From Mesorhizobium sp. (lineage in GTDB: Bacteria > Pseudomonadota > Alphaproteobacteria > Rhizobiales > Rhizobiaceae), in the NCBI GenBank assembly GCA_022833215.1, contig JAIPUZ010000125.1, forward strand, positions 1 through 35,852: DNA of 35,852 nt, given 5' to 3'. Every line of letters begins with the position of its first letter. Position 1 is the first letter of the stretch. Made by a program: the position numbers and the translations under genes. This document shows, one piece after another, positions 1 to 12,136 of the stretch. The notes below the pieces were generated by a model. That model was not told the DNA's origin, did not search any database, and worked only from the letters and a program-made list of their open reading frames with translations.

Positions 1-102
1 CTCAAGGACTGGCGGCGCGTCGCAACTCGTTACGACAAGCTGGCAACCAATTTCGCCGCTTCAGTCCTCATCGCTGCAATCATCACATGGTGGGCTGATT
101 GA
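1..102 (+). CDS. IS5-family transposase, C-terminal fragment (5' end outside window)
   Basis: The reading frame is open from base 1 and ends at the TGA at 100-102, giving 33 residues. The segment contains W-R-R-V-A-T-R-Y-D-K-L and ends in W-W-A-D. The R-x-A-T-R-Y-D-K-L-A-x-N-F pattern is typical of the C-terminal end of IS5-family (IS427-type) DDE transposases, as I recall the family. The DDE catalytic core lies outside the window. An identical fragment lies at the right end on the other strand. Whether the full element is intact cannot be judged here. Confidence 0.85.
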   Translation, partial: LKDWRRVATRYDKLATNFAASVLIAAIITWWAD

Positions 103-111
103 GTCTCGACC
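1..111 (+). mobile_element. Right end of an IS5-family insertion sequence
   Basis: Bases 5-115 are an exact reverse complement of 35742-35852. The shared sequence covers the transposase 3' end, the IS tip (GAGTCTCGACC, 101-111) and a TTAA at 112-115. Identity stops at base 116. TTAA fits the YTAR-type target reported for IS427-group elements, so I place the IS edge at 111; it could also be two bases further out. Bases 116-259, between this end and mutS, hold no gene that I recognise. Confidence 0.8.
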
Positions 112-259
112 TTAATGCCCTCACCCTTCGCCGGCAAGCGGCACGCCAGTCTTGGCGCCGCTCGCCCGCCACTTCTGACATCACGGAAGGGGCCGGATGC
201 GTGGATCGGACGTCGTCCACTGGTCTATAGCGGCCGCTGAGTAACGGGGCCTGAGCTTC

Positions 260-2983
260 TCAGGCTCCCACCAGTCCCTTCAGCCGGTAGAGCGCTTCCA
301 GCGCCTCGCGCGGCGTCATCTCGTCGGGATGCAGTCCGGCAAGCGCCTCGGTGAGCGCATCGGAGCGCGGGGCCGGTCTGGGCGGCTCGCGCTTCACGGC
401 GGCGGAAAACAGCGGCAGGTCGTCGATTAGCCGGTCGGCCTTGCCGGAAACCTCGCCTTCCTCGAGCTGGTGCAGCACTTCGCGGGCGCGCGCGACAACG
501 GCTTCCGGAAGGCCGGCGAGGCGGGCGACCTGCACGCCGTAGCTGCGGTCGGCGGCGCCCTTGCCCACCTCGTGCAGGAAGACGACGTCACCCTCCCATT
601 CCTTGACGCGCATGGTGACGTTGTGCAGGCGGGAAAGCTTTTCCGCCAGCGCGGTCATTTCGTGGAAATGGGTCGCGAAGATCGCCCGGCAGCGGTTTTG
701 TTCATGCAGATATTCCACCGCCGCCCAGGCGATGGAGAGCCCGTCGAAGGTGGCGGTGCCGCGCCCGATCTCGTCGAGGATCACCAGCGAGCGCTCGCCG
801 GCCTGGTTGAGGATCGCCGCCGTCTCGACCATCTCGACCATGAAGGTCGAGCGCCCGCGCGCCAGATCGTCGGATGCGCCGACACGGGAAAACAGCCGGT
901 CGACCACGCCGATATGGGCTTTTGAAGCCGGCACGAAGGAGCCGGTCTGGGCGAGAATGGCGATCAGCGCGTTCTGGCGCAGGAAGGTCGACTTGCCGCC
1001 CATATTGGGGCCGGTGAGCAGCCAGATCGCGCCGTTCTTGCCGTCGCCCTCGGGCGACAGGTCGCAATCATTGGCGACGAACGGGCCTTCCCCGGAACGG
1101 CGCAATGCCTGCTCGACCACCGGATGCCGACCGCCCCCGATCTCGAAGGCAAGGCTCGAATCCACCTGCGGCCGGCACCAGTCCTCGCGCTCGGCCAGCA
1201 GCGCCAGCGCCGCCGACACGTCGAGCACGGCAAGGGCGTCGGCGCCGGCGCGAATGGCTTCCGCCTCGGCCACGGCCTCCTTCACCAGCGCCTCGAATAC
1301 GGCAAGCTCGATGGCCAGCGCGCGGGCGGCAGCGTTGGCGATCCGGCTTTCCAGCCCGGCCAGTTCGGTCGTGGTGAAGCGCATGGCGTTGGCCATGGTC
1401 TGGCGATGGATGAAGCGTGCCTTGGCCTGGTCCGTGCCGGTCATGACAGCCTGATGGTTGGCCGTCACCTCGATATAGTAGCCTAGCACATTGTTGTGCC
1501 GGATCTTGAGCGAGCGGATACCGGTTTCCTCCGCCAGATCGCGCTCCATGCCGGCGATGATGCGCCGCGATTCGTCGCGCAACCCCCGCATTTCGTCGAG
1601 CTCCGCATCGTAGCCGGCGCGCACGAAGCCGCCGTCGCGCTTGAGGAGCGGCACCTCGTCGTCCAGCGCCAGTTGCAGATGCTGCGCCAGCCCCGACGGC
1701 AGCGCGGCGATGGCTGCCAGCGCACCCCGGACTTCAGGCGGCGGTTCGATCGCGGCGAAAAGGCCGGCAATGTCGGAAGCGGCCGAAAGCCCTGAACGCA
1801 GCGCACCGAGGTCGCGTGGGCCGCCACGATTGAGCGCAAGGCGCGACAGGGCGCGCGGCATGTCGGCCACGCCCTTCAGCGACAGCCGCACGGCTTCGCC
1901 AAGGCGCGGCTCGGCGCGGAAGAAGGAAACCGAATCGAGACGCGCGGCGATCGCTGCCGGATCGGTCAGCGGCGCGGTCAGCCGCTCGGCCAGAAGGCGC
2001 GCCCCGCCGCCGGTCACCGTGCGGTCGATGGCCTTGAACAGCGAGCCCTCGCGCTGGCCCGAAAGCGTGCGCAGCAGTTCCAGATTGGCGCGCGTCGCTG
2101 GGTCGATGAACAGCGTGGCGCCGTTTTCCTCGCGCTCGGGCCGTGACAGGGGCGGGCGCTCCGCCTTCTGCGTCTTCTCGACATAGGCGATGATGCCGGA
2201 AATGGCCGACAGCTCGGCGCGGCCGAACGTGCCGAAGCTGTCCGGCGTTGCCACCTCGAAGAAGCGGGCGATGCGGGCGGGCGCGGAGGTGGAATCGAAC
2301 AGGCTGGAGGGTTGCGGATTGGCCACCCGGCCGAGCACGTCGAAGACGGGCTTCATCTCGGGGGCGTGGAATACCGGTTCGGCCACGATCATTTCGCGCG
2401 GATCGACGCGCAATATGTCGGCGAGCAGCCGGTCGTGGCTGGTTTCGGCCACCCGGAAGGCGCCGGTCGAGATGTCGATCCAGGCAAGTGCGCAGGACTG
2501 GTCGGCCGCACCCTTCACCCGGCCAAGTGCCATCAGGAAATTCGACTCGGCCGGCGCCAGAAGCTTGTCCTCGGTGATGGTGCCGGGCGTCACCAGCCGG
2601 ATCACGTCGCGCCGCACCACCGATTTGGAGCCGCGTTTTTTCGCTTCGGCCGGATCCTCGATCTGCTCGCAGACGGCGACACGGAATCCGAGCGCGATCA
2701 GTTTCTGAAGATAGTCGTCGGCGGCATGCACCGGCACGCCGCACATCGGGATGTCCTGTCCCTGATGCTTGCCGCGTCTGGTCAGCACGATGCCCAGCGC
2801 CCGCGCCGCCTTTTCGGCATCGTCGAAGAAAAGCTCGTAGAAATCGCCCATGCGATAGAACAGCAGCGAATCGGGGTTCGCCGCCTTGATCTCGAGATAT
2901 TGTTCCATCATCGGCGTGGCGGCGGCCGCTGCCGGGGGCGTTCCGGTTACGCTTTCCGGGCGCACTTGGGTCTCGTGGTTCAA
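260..2983 (-). CDS. mutS: DNA mismatch repair protein MutS
   Basis: MutS binds mispaired or looped bases as a dimer and uses ATP to recruit MutL and start strand-specific repair. The N-terminal mismatch-recognition domain carries the F-Y-E motif in GDFYELFF (about residues 46-53). Connector, lever and clamp domains follow, then the C-terminal ABC-type ATPase with Walker [11 protein letters not shown] (about residue 657), the FMVEM motif and Walker [13 protein letters not shown] chose the TTG at 2983 (protein starts N-H-E-T-Q-V-R-P), which has GGAAAC upstream and gives 907 residues, a normal rhizobial length. The frame stays open to 3118, but the extra 45 residues look unlike the family. It is divergent from maeB with 135 bp between the starts. 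Confidence 0.97.
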   Translation of the reverse strand: MNHETQVRPESVTGTPPAAAAATPMMEQYLEIKAANPDSLLFYRMGDFYELFFDDAEKAARALGIVLTRRGKHQGQDIPMCGVPVHAADDYLQKLIALGFRVAVCEQIEDPAEAKKRGSKSVVRRDVIRLVTPGTITEDKLLAPAESNFLMALGRVKGAADQSCALAWIDISTGAFRVAETSHDRLLADILRVDPREMIVAEPVFHAPEMKPVFDVLGRVANPQPSSLFDSTSAPARIARFFEVATPDSFGTFGRAELSAISGIIAYVEKTQKAERPPLSRPEREENGATLFIDPATRANLELLRTLSGQREGSLFKAIDRTVTGGGARLLAERLTAPLTDPAAIAARLDSVSFFRAEPRLGEAVRLSLKGVADMPRALSRLALNRGGPRDLGALRSGLSAASDIAGLFAAIEPPPEVRGALAAIAALPSGLAQHLQLALDDEVPLLKRDGGFVRAGYDAELDEMRGLRDESRRIIAGMERDLAEETGIRSLKIRHNNVLGYYIEVTANHQAVMTGTDQAKARFIHRQTMANAMRFTTTELAGLESRIANAAARALAIELAVFEALVKEAVAEAEAIRAGADALAVLDVSAALALLAEREDWCRPQVDSSLAFEIGGGRHPVVEQALRRSGEGPFVANDCDLSPEGDGKNGAIWLLTGPNMGGKSTFLRQNALIAILAQTGSFVPASKAHIGVVDRLFSRVGASDDLARGRSTFMVEMVETAAILNQAGERSLVILDEIGRGTATFDGLSIAWAAVEYLHEQNRCRAIFATHFHEMTALAEKLSRLHNVTMRVKEWEGDVVFLHEVGKGAADRSYGVQVARLAGLPEAVVARAREVLHQLEEGEVSGKADRLIDDLPLFSAAVKREPPRPAPRSDALTEALAGLHPDEMTPREALEALYRLKGLVGA

Positions 2984-3118
2984 GAAACTGTTTCCAAAAT
3001 TTCTATATGCATTGGCTTGGCGCTTTACGGCGGGGAAGTGTAGCCTTAATTGCGCAAACTCCACAAAAACAAGCCGCGGTGGGAGCACGAGCGGCATCGG
3101 TGAGGAAACCTTTAGCAC

Positions 3119-5398
<2,280 letters not shown>

Positions 5399-5408
5399 AA
5401 TGAGGGTT

Positions 5409-5436
5409 CGGGCGATCTTGTATCCGAGGTCGCCCG
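5409..5436 (+). terminator. Possible weak terminator after maeB
   Basis: CGGGCGA (5409-5415) pairs with TCGCCCG (5430-5436) across a 14-base loop, just after the maeB stop. Only GTTT follows, so it is a poor intrinsic terminator. Confidence 0.4.
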
Positions 5437-5628
5437 GTTTCCGGTGAGAAATTCCGGCATGCGGGATCTGATTTCTCTCAGATCGATATTTGTAGAAATT
5501 ATTTCCTCATCTGTCGATCTGGCCAAAAATTCATCCGGTGAAGACTGTCTCGGGTCGTTGTAAATTCCGGCCAATCCCGCATTGGCGTGCCGGAGTCCGA
5601 TCCGGCGCGCCTGACAGAAGGTCCGGAC

Positions 5629-6999
5629 ATGTCATCCTCATCCCAAGCCGCCTCACGCACTGCGCGTGCGCAAAAACCGCTCTATGCTTCCTTCGGCTTC
5701 CAGGTCCTCGTGGCCATGGTGGCCGGTCTCGCCCTCGGCTATGTCGCCCGCCAGATGGGCCCCGATGCCGCCGGCAACGCCAACTGGCTGACAGTGACCC
5801 TGTCGACCATCGGCTCGTCCTTCGTTTCCCTGCTCAGGGCGCTGGTTCCGGTTCTGGTCTTCACGGCCATCGTCGCCTCCATCGCCAATCTGCGGGAGCT
5901 GAACAACGCGGCCCGACTGGTGTGGCAGACGCTGATCTGGTTCGCCATAACCGCCCTGATCGCTGTTGTGATCGGCATTGCGCTGGGCCTCATTCTCCAG
6001 CCGGGCCTGCACACGGCGGTGACGGAAAGCGCCGCGCGCGCGCCCTCAACCACCGGCAGCTGGCTCGACTTCCTCAAGGGCCTCATTCCGTCCAACATCC
6101 TTGGCCTTTCGGCTTCGACGAGGGTGACGGATGGCGGCGCTTCGACCAGCCTCAGCTTCAACGTGCTGCAGATTCTGGTGATCTCGATTGCCGTCGGCGT
6201 GGCGGCGCTGCGCGTCGGCCCGGCCGCCGATCCGTTCCTCGCCTTCAACCGCTCGTTCCTGAAGGTGGTGCACAAGCTTTTGTGGTGGGTCATCCGTCTC
6301 ACCCCCATCGGCACCATCGGCCTGCTCGGCAACGCGGTCGCCGTTTATGGCTGGGATGCGCTGGCACAGCTCGGCTGGTATTCGGCCGCCATCTATATCG
6401 GCCTCGCGCTGGTGCTGTTCGTGGTCTATCCGGTGCTGCTCGGCGCCAACGGCCTCAATCCACTGCGCTTCTTCCAGGGTGCGTGGCCGGCGATCCAGCT
6501 CGCCTTCGTGTCGCGCTCGTCGATCGGCACCCTGCCGCTGACCGAGCAGGTGACCGAGAACAATCTCGGCGTGCCGCGCGAATATGCGGCCTTCGCCGTG
6601 CCGCTCGGCGCCACCACCAAGATGGACGGCTGCGCCTCGATCTACCCGGCGATCTCGGCGATCTTCGTCGCGCAGTTCTTCGGCATCGATCTCGGCATTC
6701 AGGACTATCTGCTGATCGTCTTCGTGTCGGTCATCGGCTCCGCCGCCACCGCCGGCCTTACCGGCGCGACCGTGATGCTGACGCTGACGCTGTCGACGCT
6801 CGGCCTGCCGCTGGAAGGCGTCGGTCTGCTGCTGGCCGTCGATCCGATCCTCGACATGGGCCGCACGGCGGTCAACGTGGCCGGTCAGGCGCTGGTGCCG
6901 ACCATCGTCGCCAGGCGTCAGGGCATCCTCGATCAGGCTGTTTATGACCGCGGGGAGATCGTCGAGGCGAGCGACGGCCAGCTTGTGCCGGCCGAGTAA
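5629..6999 (+). CDS. DAACS-family (SDF) dicarboxylate/amino-acid symporter with altered cation sites
   Basis: An inner-membrane secondary transporter of the glutamate/dicarboxylate family (TC 2.A.23), 456 residues. The start is the ATG at 5629, with AGAAGG about 8 bases upstream; an upstream GTG at 5587 in the same frame has no such site. Family marks are the serine-rich hairpin S-S-I-G-T-L-P (297-303), the TM7 motif (330-334) and the TM8 substrate motif D-M-G-R-T-A-V-N-V (409-417). The TM8 Asp409 and Arg412, which in glutamate transporters hold the amino group and side-chain carboxylate, are kept. In TM7, however, the usual N-M-D-G reads K-M-D-G (Lys331), and the late TM8 Asp reads Gln420. 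Both positions are sodium ligands in GltPh, so coupling to sodium is doubtful. The substrate is probably an acidic amino acid or C4-dicarboxylate. I assign no specific name (dctA, gltP or tcyP). Confidence 0.9.
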   Translation: MSSSSQAASRTARAQKPLYASFGFQVLVAMVAGLALGYVARQMGPDAAGNANWLTVTLSTIGSSFVSLLRALVPVLVFTAIVASIANLRELNNAARLVWQTLIWFAITALIAVVIGIALGLILQPGLHTAVTESAARAPSTTGSWLDFLKGLIPSNILGLSASTRVTDGGASTSLSFNVLQILVISIAVGVAALRVGPAADPFLAFNRSFLKVVHKLLWWVIRLTPIGTIGLLGNAVAVYGWDALAQLGWYSAAIYIGLALVLFVVYPVLLGANGLNPLRFFQGAWPAIQLAFVSRSSIGTLPLTEQVTENNLGVPREYAAFAVPLGATTKMDGCASIYPAISAIFVAQFFGIDLGIQDYLLIVFVSVIGSAATAGLTGATVMLTLTLSTLGLPLEGVGLLLAVDPILDMGRTAVNVAGQALVPTIVARRQGILDQAVYDRGEIVEASDGQLVPAE

Positions 7000-7020
7000 C
7001 CCGCCAAGCTCCAGACAGGA

Positions 7021-7055
7021 GAAAGGGCCGGAACGGCAGCCGTTCCGGCCCTTTC
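7021..7055. terminator. Bidirectional intrinsic terminator
   Basis: A perfect 16-bp stem (7021-7036 with 7040-7055, 3-base loop) with GAAAG at the left base and CTTTC at the right. It sits between the convergent symporter and DUF1402 genes and can serve both strands. Confidence 0.88.
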
Positions 7056-7075
7056 ATATTTCAGGATAAGCCTTT

Positions 7076-8035
7076 TCAGAACAGGGTCTTGAGCTCGTCC
7101 AGCCTGTCGTTCACCAGCCAGCCATAATAGTTTTCCTGCGGCAGCCTTGGCGGCTGGCCGGCAGCGGCACGCGTACGGTTTTCGGCCTTGAGCGCCTGCG
7201 CCCGCGCTTCCGGGTTTCCCACATTGTAAAGCGTGGAGGTGATGCCCGGATTGCCGGAAATGTCGAAGCCGGCGATCCTTTTATAGGCATCGATGGAGTT
7301 GCGGATCGTCGCAGCGACATAGGGCAGGGTCAGGTCCGGGTCCATGATGGTCTTGTAAACCTGGTTGGGATCGCGCACGTCGAGCTTCGGCAGGCCCGAC
7401 ACCTTGTGCACCATGTCGCCCATCTGCAATGCGGTCAGCGGGTTGAGCTGGCCGAGGCCGAAGGTCTGGCCGGCATAGAGCGGCTGGAAGAAGGTGGCGC
7501 CGAACCGGTCGTTCGGGAAGCTCTTGCCGCCCACGGTCTTGCCGCGGAACGATCTGTTCCACACCTGTTCGCGGCATTGCCACAGCGAGTAGCTGTCGGC
7601 CTTGCCGTCGCAGATGCCGAATTCGGGGCGCTGCACGAAGTCGGAAACGTCCTCGCCCTTGTAGGAGAAGGTCAGGCGGTTCGAGAGATAGGAGATCGCC
7701 TTGACGTAATAGGTTTGCAGCCGGTCGTAGGCGTCGACATTGTAGGTGTGCTCGCCGACGATAGCGCCCGCCATGTGGATCGGATCGATGCCGTAGGCCG
7801 CCGAAACCTGCCTGATCTTGCCGCGCAGCGCGGGGTCGTTCTTCAGCAGCGCATAGATCTTGCGGTACTTCGCCTGAAAGGTCGTGCTCGTCGCCTGCGT
7901 GCGCCGGCTCGATGCGCCCGGAATGGGGGGCTGTTCGACCGAACGATTGCCGGAAGGCACCAGCGTGGCGGCCTGCGCGGGCAGGACGACGGAGGCCGCC
8001 AGCAGGGCGATTGCGACGGGTATCAGTTTTTTCAT
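7076..8035 (-). CDS. DUF1402 family secreted protein, lytic-transglycosylase-like
   Basis: A 319-residue protein that I place in the rhizobial DUF1402 family, which has no established function that I know of. It starts with a clear signal peptide (M-K-K-L then a hydrophobic run to A-Q-A at about residue 22), so it is probably periplasmic. The mature part resembles the SLT/lysozyme fold in motif order: a Glu in A-I-V-G-E-H-T-Y (Glu95), then GLGQLNP (193-199, compare GLMQ-x-x-P), then T-L-Y-N-V-G-N-P (268-275, compare AYNAG). This makes peptidoglycan cleavage a fair inference, not a demonstrated fact. Two cysteines (142 and 154) could pair. The ATG at 8035 was chosen because it opens the signal peptide. 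It faces the symporter across a shared terminator. Confidence 0.82.
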   Translation of the reverse strand: MKKLIPVAIALLAASVVLPAQAATLVPSGNRSVEQPPIPGASSRRTQATSTTFQAKYRKIYALLKNDPALRGKIRQVSAAYGIDPIHMAGAIVGEHTYNVDAYDRLQTYYVKAISYLSNRLTFSYKGEDVSDFVQRPEFGICDGKADSYSLWQCREQVWNRSFRGKTVGGKSFPNDRFGATFFQPLYAGQTFGLGQLNPLTALQMGDMVHKVSGLPKLDVRDPNQVYKTIMDPDLTLPYVAATIRNSIDAYKRIAGFDISGNPGITSTLYNVGNPEARAQALKAENRTRAAAGQPPRLPQENYYGWLVNDRLDELKTLF

Positions 8036-8199
8036 GCGGGCTGCCCGAGGATGGATGCGGCACAAACTATGAAAACAGGACGCCCGAGTCGAGGCCGTAT
8101 GCTTTCTGCCGGTCCCGCACAGGGCATGGCGTTGCATAAATGTGGCAATCGCCCGTGCCGGGGCAGCGGCCGGTCGCCCGCCCCGACAGGGTTCTTCCC

Positions 8200-9041
<842 letters not shown>

Positions 9042-9045
<4 letters not shown>

Positions 9046-9890
9046 TGCGCGGCTCCCGGGGCGGGTTCGAACATCATGTCGGAGATGGTCGGCAGCCTGT
9101 CGCCGACGGCGTTGTCGGGCAGGGCGGCGAGCAGGGCGCGGGTGTAGTTGCTCTTCGGGTTCTCGAACAGCGACAGCACGTCGGCCTCCTCCATCTTGCG
9201 ACCCCGGTACTGGACGATGACCCGGTCGGCCGTCTCGGCCACCACGCCCATATTGTGGGTGATCATGATCAGCCCCATGCCGTATTCGGCCTGCAGGCGC
9301 ACCAGAAGGTCGAGGATCTGCTTCTGGATGGTGACGTCGAGTGCGGTGGTCGGCTCGTCGGCGATGAGAAGCTTCGGGTTGCAGGCAATCGCCATGGCGA
9401 TCATCACGCGCTGGCACTGGCCGCCCGACATCTGGTGCGGGTAGGAGCCGAGCCGCTGCTCGGGCTCGGGAATGCCGACCAGCTTGAACAGCTCGATGGC
9501 GCGGGCGCGCCGCCGCGCGCGGTCCATGCCCATGTGGAAGCGCAGCACCTCCTCGATCTGGAAGCCGACCGTGAAGCAGGGGTTGAGGCTGGCGATCGGC
9601 TCCTGGAAGATCATCGAGATGTCCTTGCCGACGATCTTGCGGCGCTGGGCAGGATCGAGGTTGAGCAAATCGATACCGTCGAAGGCCATGCGGTCGGCCC
9701 TGACGGTGGCGGTCCTGGGCAGCAGCCCCATCACCGCCAGCATCGACACCGACTTGCCGGAGCCGGATTCGCCGACGATGGCCAGCACTTCGCCGGGCTC
9801 GACCGACAGGTCGATGCCCTGCACGGCCATGAACGGGCCGGTCGATGTCTCGAAGGAGACGGTGAGGTTCCTGATTTCGAGAAGTGGCAT
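9042..9890 (-). CDS. dppD: Dipeptide ABC transporter ATP-binding protein DppD
   Basis: Second ATPase of the dipeptide importer, 282 residues, starting [10 protein letters not shown]. It shows Walker [19 protein letters not shown], signature MSGGQCQRV (Cys where most relatives have Arg or Gln, not expected to matter) and Walker [14 protein letters not shown], the DppD/OppD pattern. The C-terminus (about 250-282) is the short OppD/DppD-type extension. Its ATG shares a base with the dppC stop (TGATG) and its own stop overlaps the dppF start, so dppC-D-F are tightly coupled. Confidence 0.93.
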
Positions 9891-10816
9891 CACGACCTCT
9901 TCAGCTTGGGATCGAGCGCATCGCGCAGGCCGTCGCCGACCAGGTTGATCGCGAGCACGGTGACGAGGATGGCGAGGCCGGGGAAGGTGACCACCCACCA
10001 GGCGCGCAGGATGAACTCGCGCGCTTCGGCCAGCATCGTGCCCCATTCGGGTGTGGGAGGCTGCGCGCCCATGCCGAGGAAGCCGAGGGCGGCCGCGTCG
10101 AGGATGGCGTTGGAGAAGGAGAGCGTGCCCTGCACGATCAGCGGGGCGAGGCAGTTGGGCAGGATGGTTCTGAACATCAGCCTGAGGTGCCCGGCGCCGG
10201 CCACCTTGGCGGCGACGACGTAGTCGCGGCTCTTCTCGGCCATCACCGCCGCGCGGGTGAGGCGCACGAAATGTGGTTGCAGCACCAGCGCGATGGCGAT
10301 CATCGCATTGGTGAGGCCCGGCCCCAGCACGGCTACCAGCACCAGCGCCAGCAGCAGCGACGGGAACGCCAGGATGATGTCCATGACGCGCATGATCACG
10401 GTGTCGACCCAGCCGCGGAAATAGCCGGCGATGACGCCGACGAAGATGCCGCCGATCAGCGCCAGCGAGGTGACGATGGTGCCGATGAACAGGGAGTAGC
10501 GGGTGCCGTGGATGAGGCGCGAAAGGATGTCGCGTCCCACGGGATCGGTGCCGAGCAGGAAGGCCGGGCGGCCGCCTTCTTCCCACACTGGCGGCACCAG
10601 AACCGCGTCCCGGAACTGTGCGGCGGGCGCATGCGGCGCGATCCACGGCGCCAGAAGGGCGACGATCACCAGCGCAATGAACACCCACAGGCCGATGACG
10701 GCGCCGCGATTTTCGGAGAAATAGAACCAGAATTCCGCGAACCGGGCCCTGAACGAAGGATCCGTACCGATGCCGGTGGCGGTGGCCGTGGCCGTGACAG
10801 TGTTTGTGTCGGTCAT
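9890..10816 (-). CDS. dppC: Dipeptide ABC transporter permease DppC
   Basis: Inner-membrane permease subunit, 308 residues. A Thr/Ala-rich N-terminus precedes a first membrane helix (about 38-60, V-I-G-L-W-V-F-I). The family marks GTDPVGRDILSRLIHGTR follow at about residues 89-106, then five further helices with the EAA coupling loop (E-K-S-R-D-Y-V-V-A-A-K-V-A-G-A, about 193-207) that docks on DppD/DppF. It begins 10 bases after the dppB stop and overlaps dppD by one base. Together with DppB it forms the channel. Confidence 0.92.
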   Translation of the reverse strand: MTDTNTVTATATATGIGTDPSFRARFAEFWFYFSENRGAVIGLWVFIALVIVALLAPWIAPHAPAAQFRDAVLVPPVWEEGGRPAFLLGTDPVGRDILSRLIHGTRYSLFIGTIVTSLALIGGIFVGVIAGYFRGWVDTVIMRVMDIILAFPSLLLALVLVAVLGPGLTNAMIAIALVLQPHFVRLTRAAVMAEKSRDYVVAAKVAGAGHLRLMFRTILPNCLAPLIVQGTLSFSNAILDAAALGFLGMGAQPPTPEWGTMLAEAREFILRAWWVVTFPGLAILVTVLAINLVGDGLRDALDPKLKRS

Positions 10817-10826
10817 GACGTCCTCC

Positions 10827-11831
10827 TCAGTGCCGGATGCGCGGATTGATGAGGCCGTAGAGAAGGTCGACGACCAGATTCACCACCATGATGATGGCGG
10901 CAATCAGAAGCAGTCCTCCCTGGATCACGGCGTAGTCGCGGCGGAAGACGGAATCGACCATCCATTTGCCGATGCCCGGCCACGAGAAGATCGTCTCGGT
11001 CAGGATCGCGCCGGCCATCAGCACGCCCACCTGCAGGCCGATGGTGGTGACGACCGGGATCATCGCATTGCGCAGCGAGTGGATGCCGATGACACGGAAG
11101 GTGGACAGGCCCTTGGCGCGCGCCGTGCGCACATAATCCTCGCCCAGCACTTCGAGCATCGCCGAGCGCGTCTGCCGGGCAATGACGGCCAGCGGAATGG
11201 TGCTGAGCACGATGGAAGGCAGGATGAGGTGGCTGACCGCCGACTTGAAGGCGCCGCTCTGGCCCGACAGCAGCGAGTCGATGAGCATGAAGCCGGTGAC
11301 CGGCGGGAAGAAGTACATCAGCGAAATGCGGCCCGAAACCGGCGTCCACTGCAATATGCCGGCGAACAGGATGATGAGCAGCAGGCCCCACCAGAAGATC
11401 GGCATGGAATAGCCGACCAGAGCCACGCCCATCACCGACTGGTCGAAGAAGGAGCCGCGCTTCATGGCCGCGAAGATGCCGGCCGGGATGCCGATGGCCA
11501 CGGCGATGATGATGGCGCAGAACGACAGTTCCAGCGTTGCCGGGAACAGCGAGAAGAACTGGTCGAGGATCGGCCGCTTGGTGACGATCGAGGTGCCAAA
11601 ATCGCCGGTCAGAACGCCGCCGATATAGTCGAGATACTGGATCGGCAGCGGCCGGTCGAAGCCGAGCTGGTGCGTGATTTCGGCATGGCGCTCCGGTGAC
11701 ATGACGCGCTCGCCCGAAAGCAGCGCGACCGGGTCGCCCGGCAGCAGCCGGATAAAGGAAAATGCGATGATGGAGACCCCGATGAAGGTCGGGATCAGGA
11801 CGGCAAGCCGCCCGAGAAGAAAACGAAGCAT
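10827..11831 (-). CDS. dppB: Dipeptide ABC transporter permease DppB
   Basis: Inner-membrane permease, 334 residues, starting M-L-R-F-L-L-G-R-L. It carries the DppB/OppB hallmark FIRLLPGDPV in the first periplasmic segment, the LGFDRPLPIQYLDY region, and the EAA loop (L-G-E-D-Y-V-R-T-A-R-A-K-G-L-S). I chose the ATG at 11831, which has a GAAGG-type site six bases upstream. The frame runs on to 12083, but that part does not look like protein of this family. It is separated from dppA by 305 bp containing a terminator hairpin, so it may be transcribed by read-through or from its own promoter. Confidence 0.92.
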   Translation of the reverse strand: MLRFLLGRLAVLIPTFIGVSIIAFSFIRLLPGDPVALLSGERVMSPERHAEITHQLGFDRPLPIQYLDYIGGVLTGDFGTSIVTKRPILDQFFSLFPATLELSFCAIIIAVAIGIPAGIFAAMKRGSFFDQSVMGVALVGYSMPIFWWGLLLIILFAGILQWTPVSGRISLMYFFPPVTGFMLIDSLLSGQSGAFKSAVSHLILPSIVLSTIPLAVIARQTRSAMLEVLGEDYVRTARAKGLSTFRVIGIHSLRNAMIPVVTTIGLQVGVLMAGAILTETIFSWPGIGKWMVDSVFRRDYAVIQGGLLLIAAIIMVVNLVVDLLYGLINPRIRH

Positions 11832-12136
11832 AACGGACCTTCGCGTTGCCCTTTTGAAAGGGGCGCTCTGAAGAGCTTTCTCGCTTGTCCCGGAGGCATG
11901 CGGAAAGGCTCTGTTCCCTGTTAATCCTGCAATTCCGTCCGCAAACCGGTGCCGGCTTTCTCCGGAATTACCCCCAAGGCGCGTCGCGATGCCCTGGGGC
12001 TGCCGGCGCGCTTTACCGTGTCTGGTTCCCAGACATTCTTTCAGGTGTTTGCCCCGGGGCCGGGTACGGGCTTCGGGGGGCATGCCCTATAGCAAAGGGC
12101 GCCCGCATAGCGGGCGCCCCGTTTGCCTGGTCAGGC
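11832..12136. other. dppA-dppB intergenic region
   Basis: These 305 bp hold the dppA-proximal hairpin (described separately) and the dppB ribosome-binding site. I see no convincing gene or promoter in the rest. Confidence 0.6.
12097..12119 (-). terminator. Intrinsic terminator/attenuator after dppA
   Basis: GGGCGCCCGC (12097-12106) and GCGGGCGCCC (12110-12119) form a perfect 10-bp stem with a 3-base loop, followed on the minus strand by TTTGCT. It lies 17 bp past the dppA stop and upstream of dppB, so it should give more dppA than dppBCDF transcript. Confidence 0.85.

Noticed and set aside
8159-8185. CGGGGC/GCCCCG stem after dppF as operon terminator
   Set aside because: Only 6 bp with a 15-base loop and no T tract on the minus strand.
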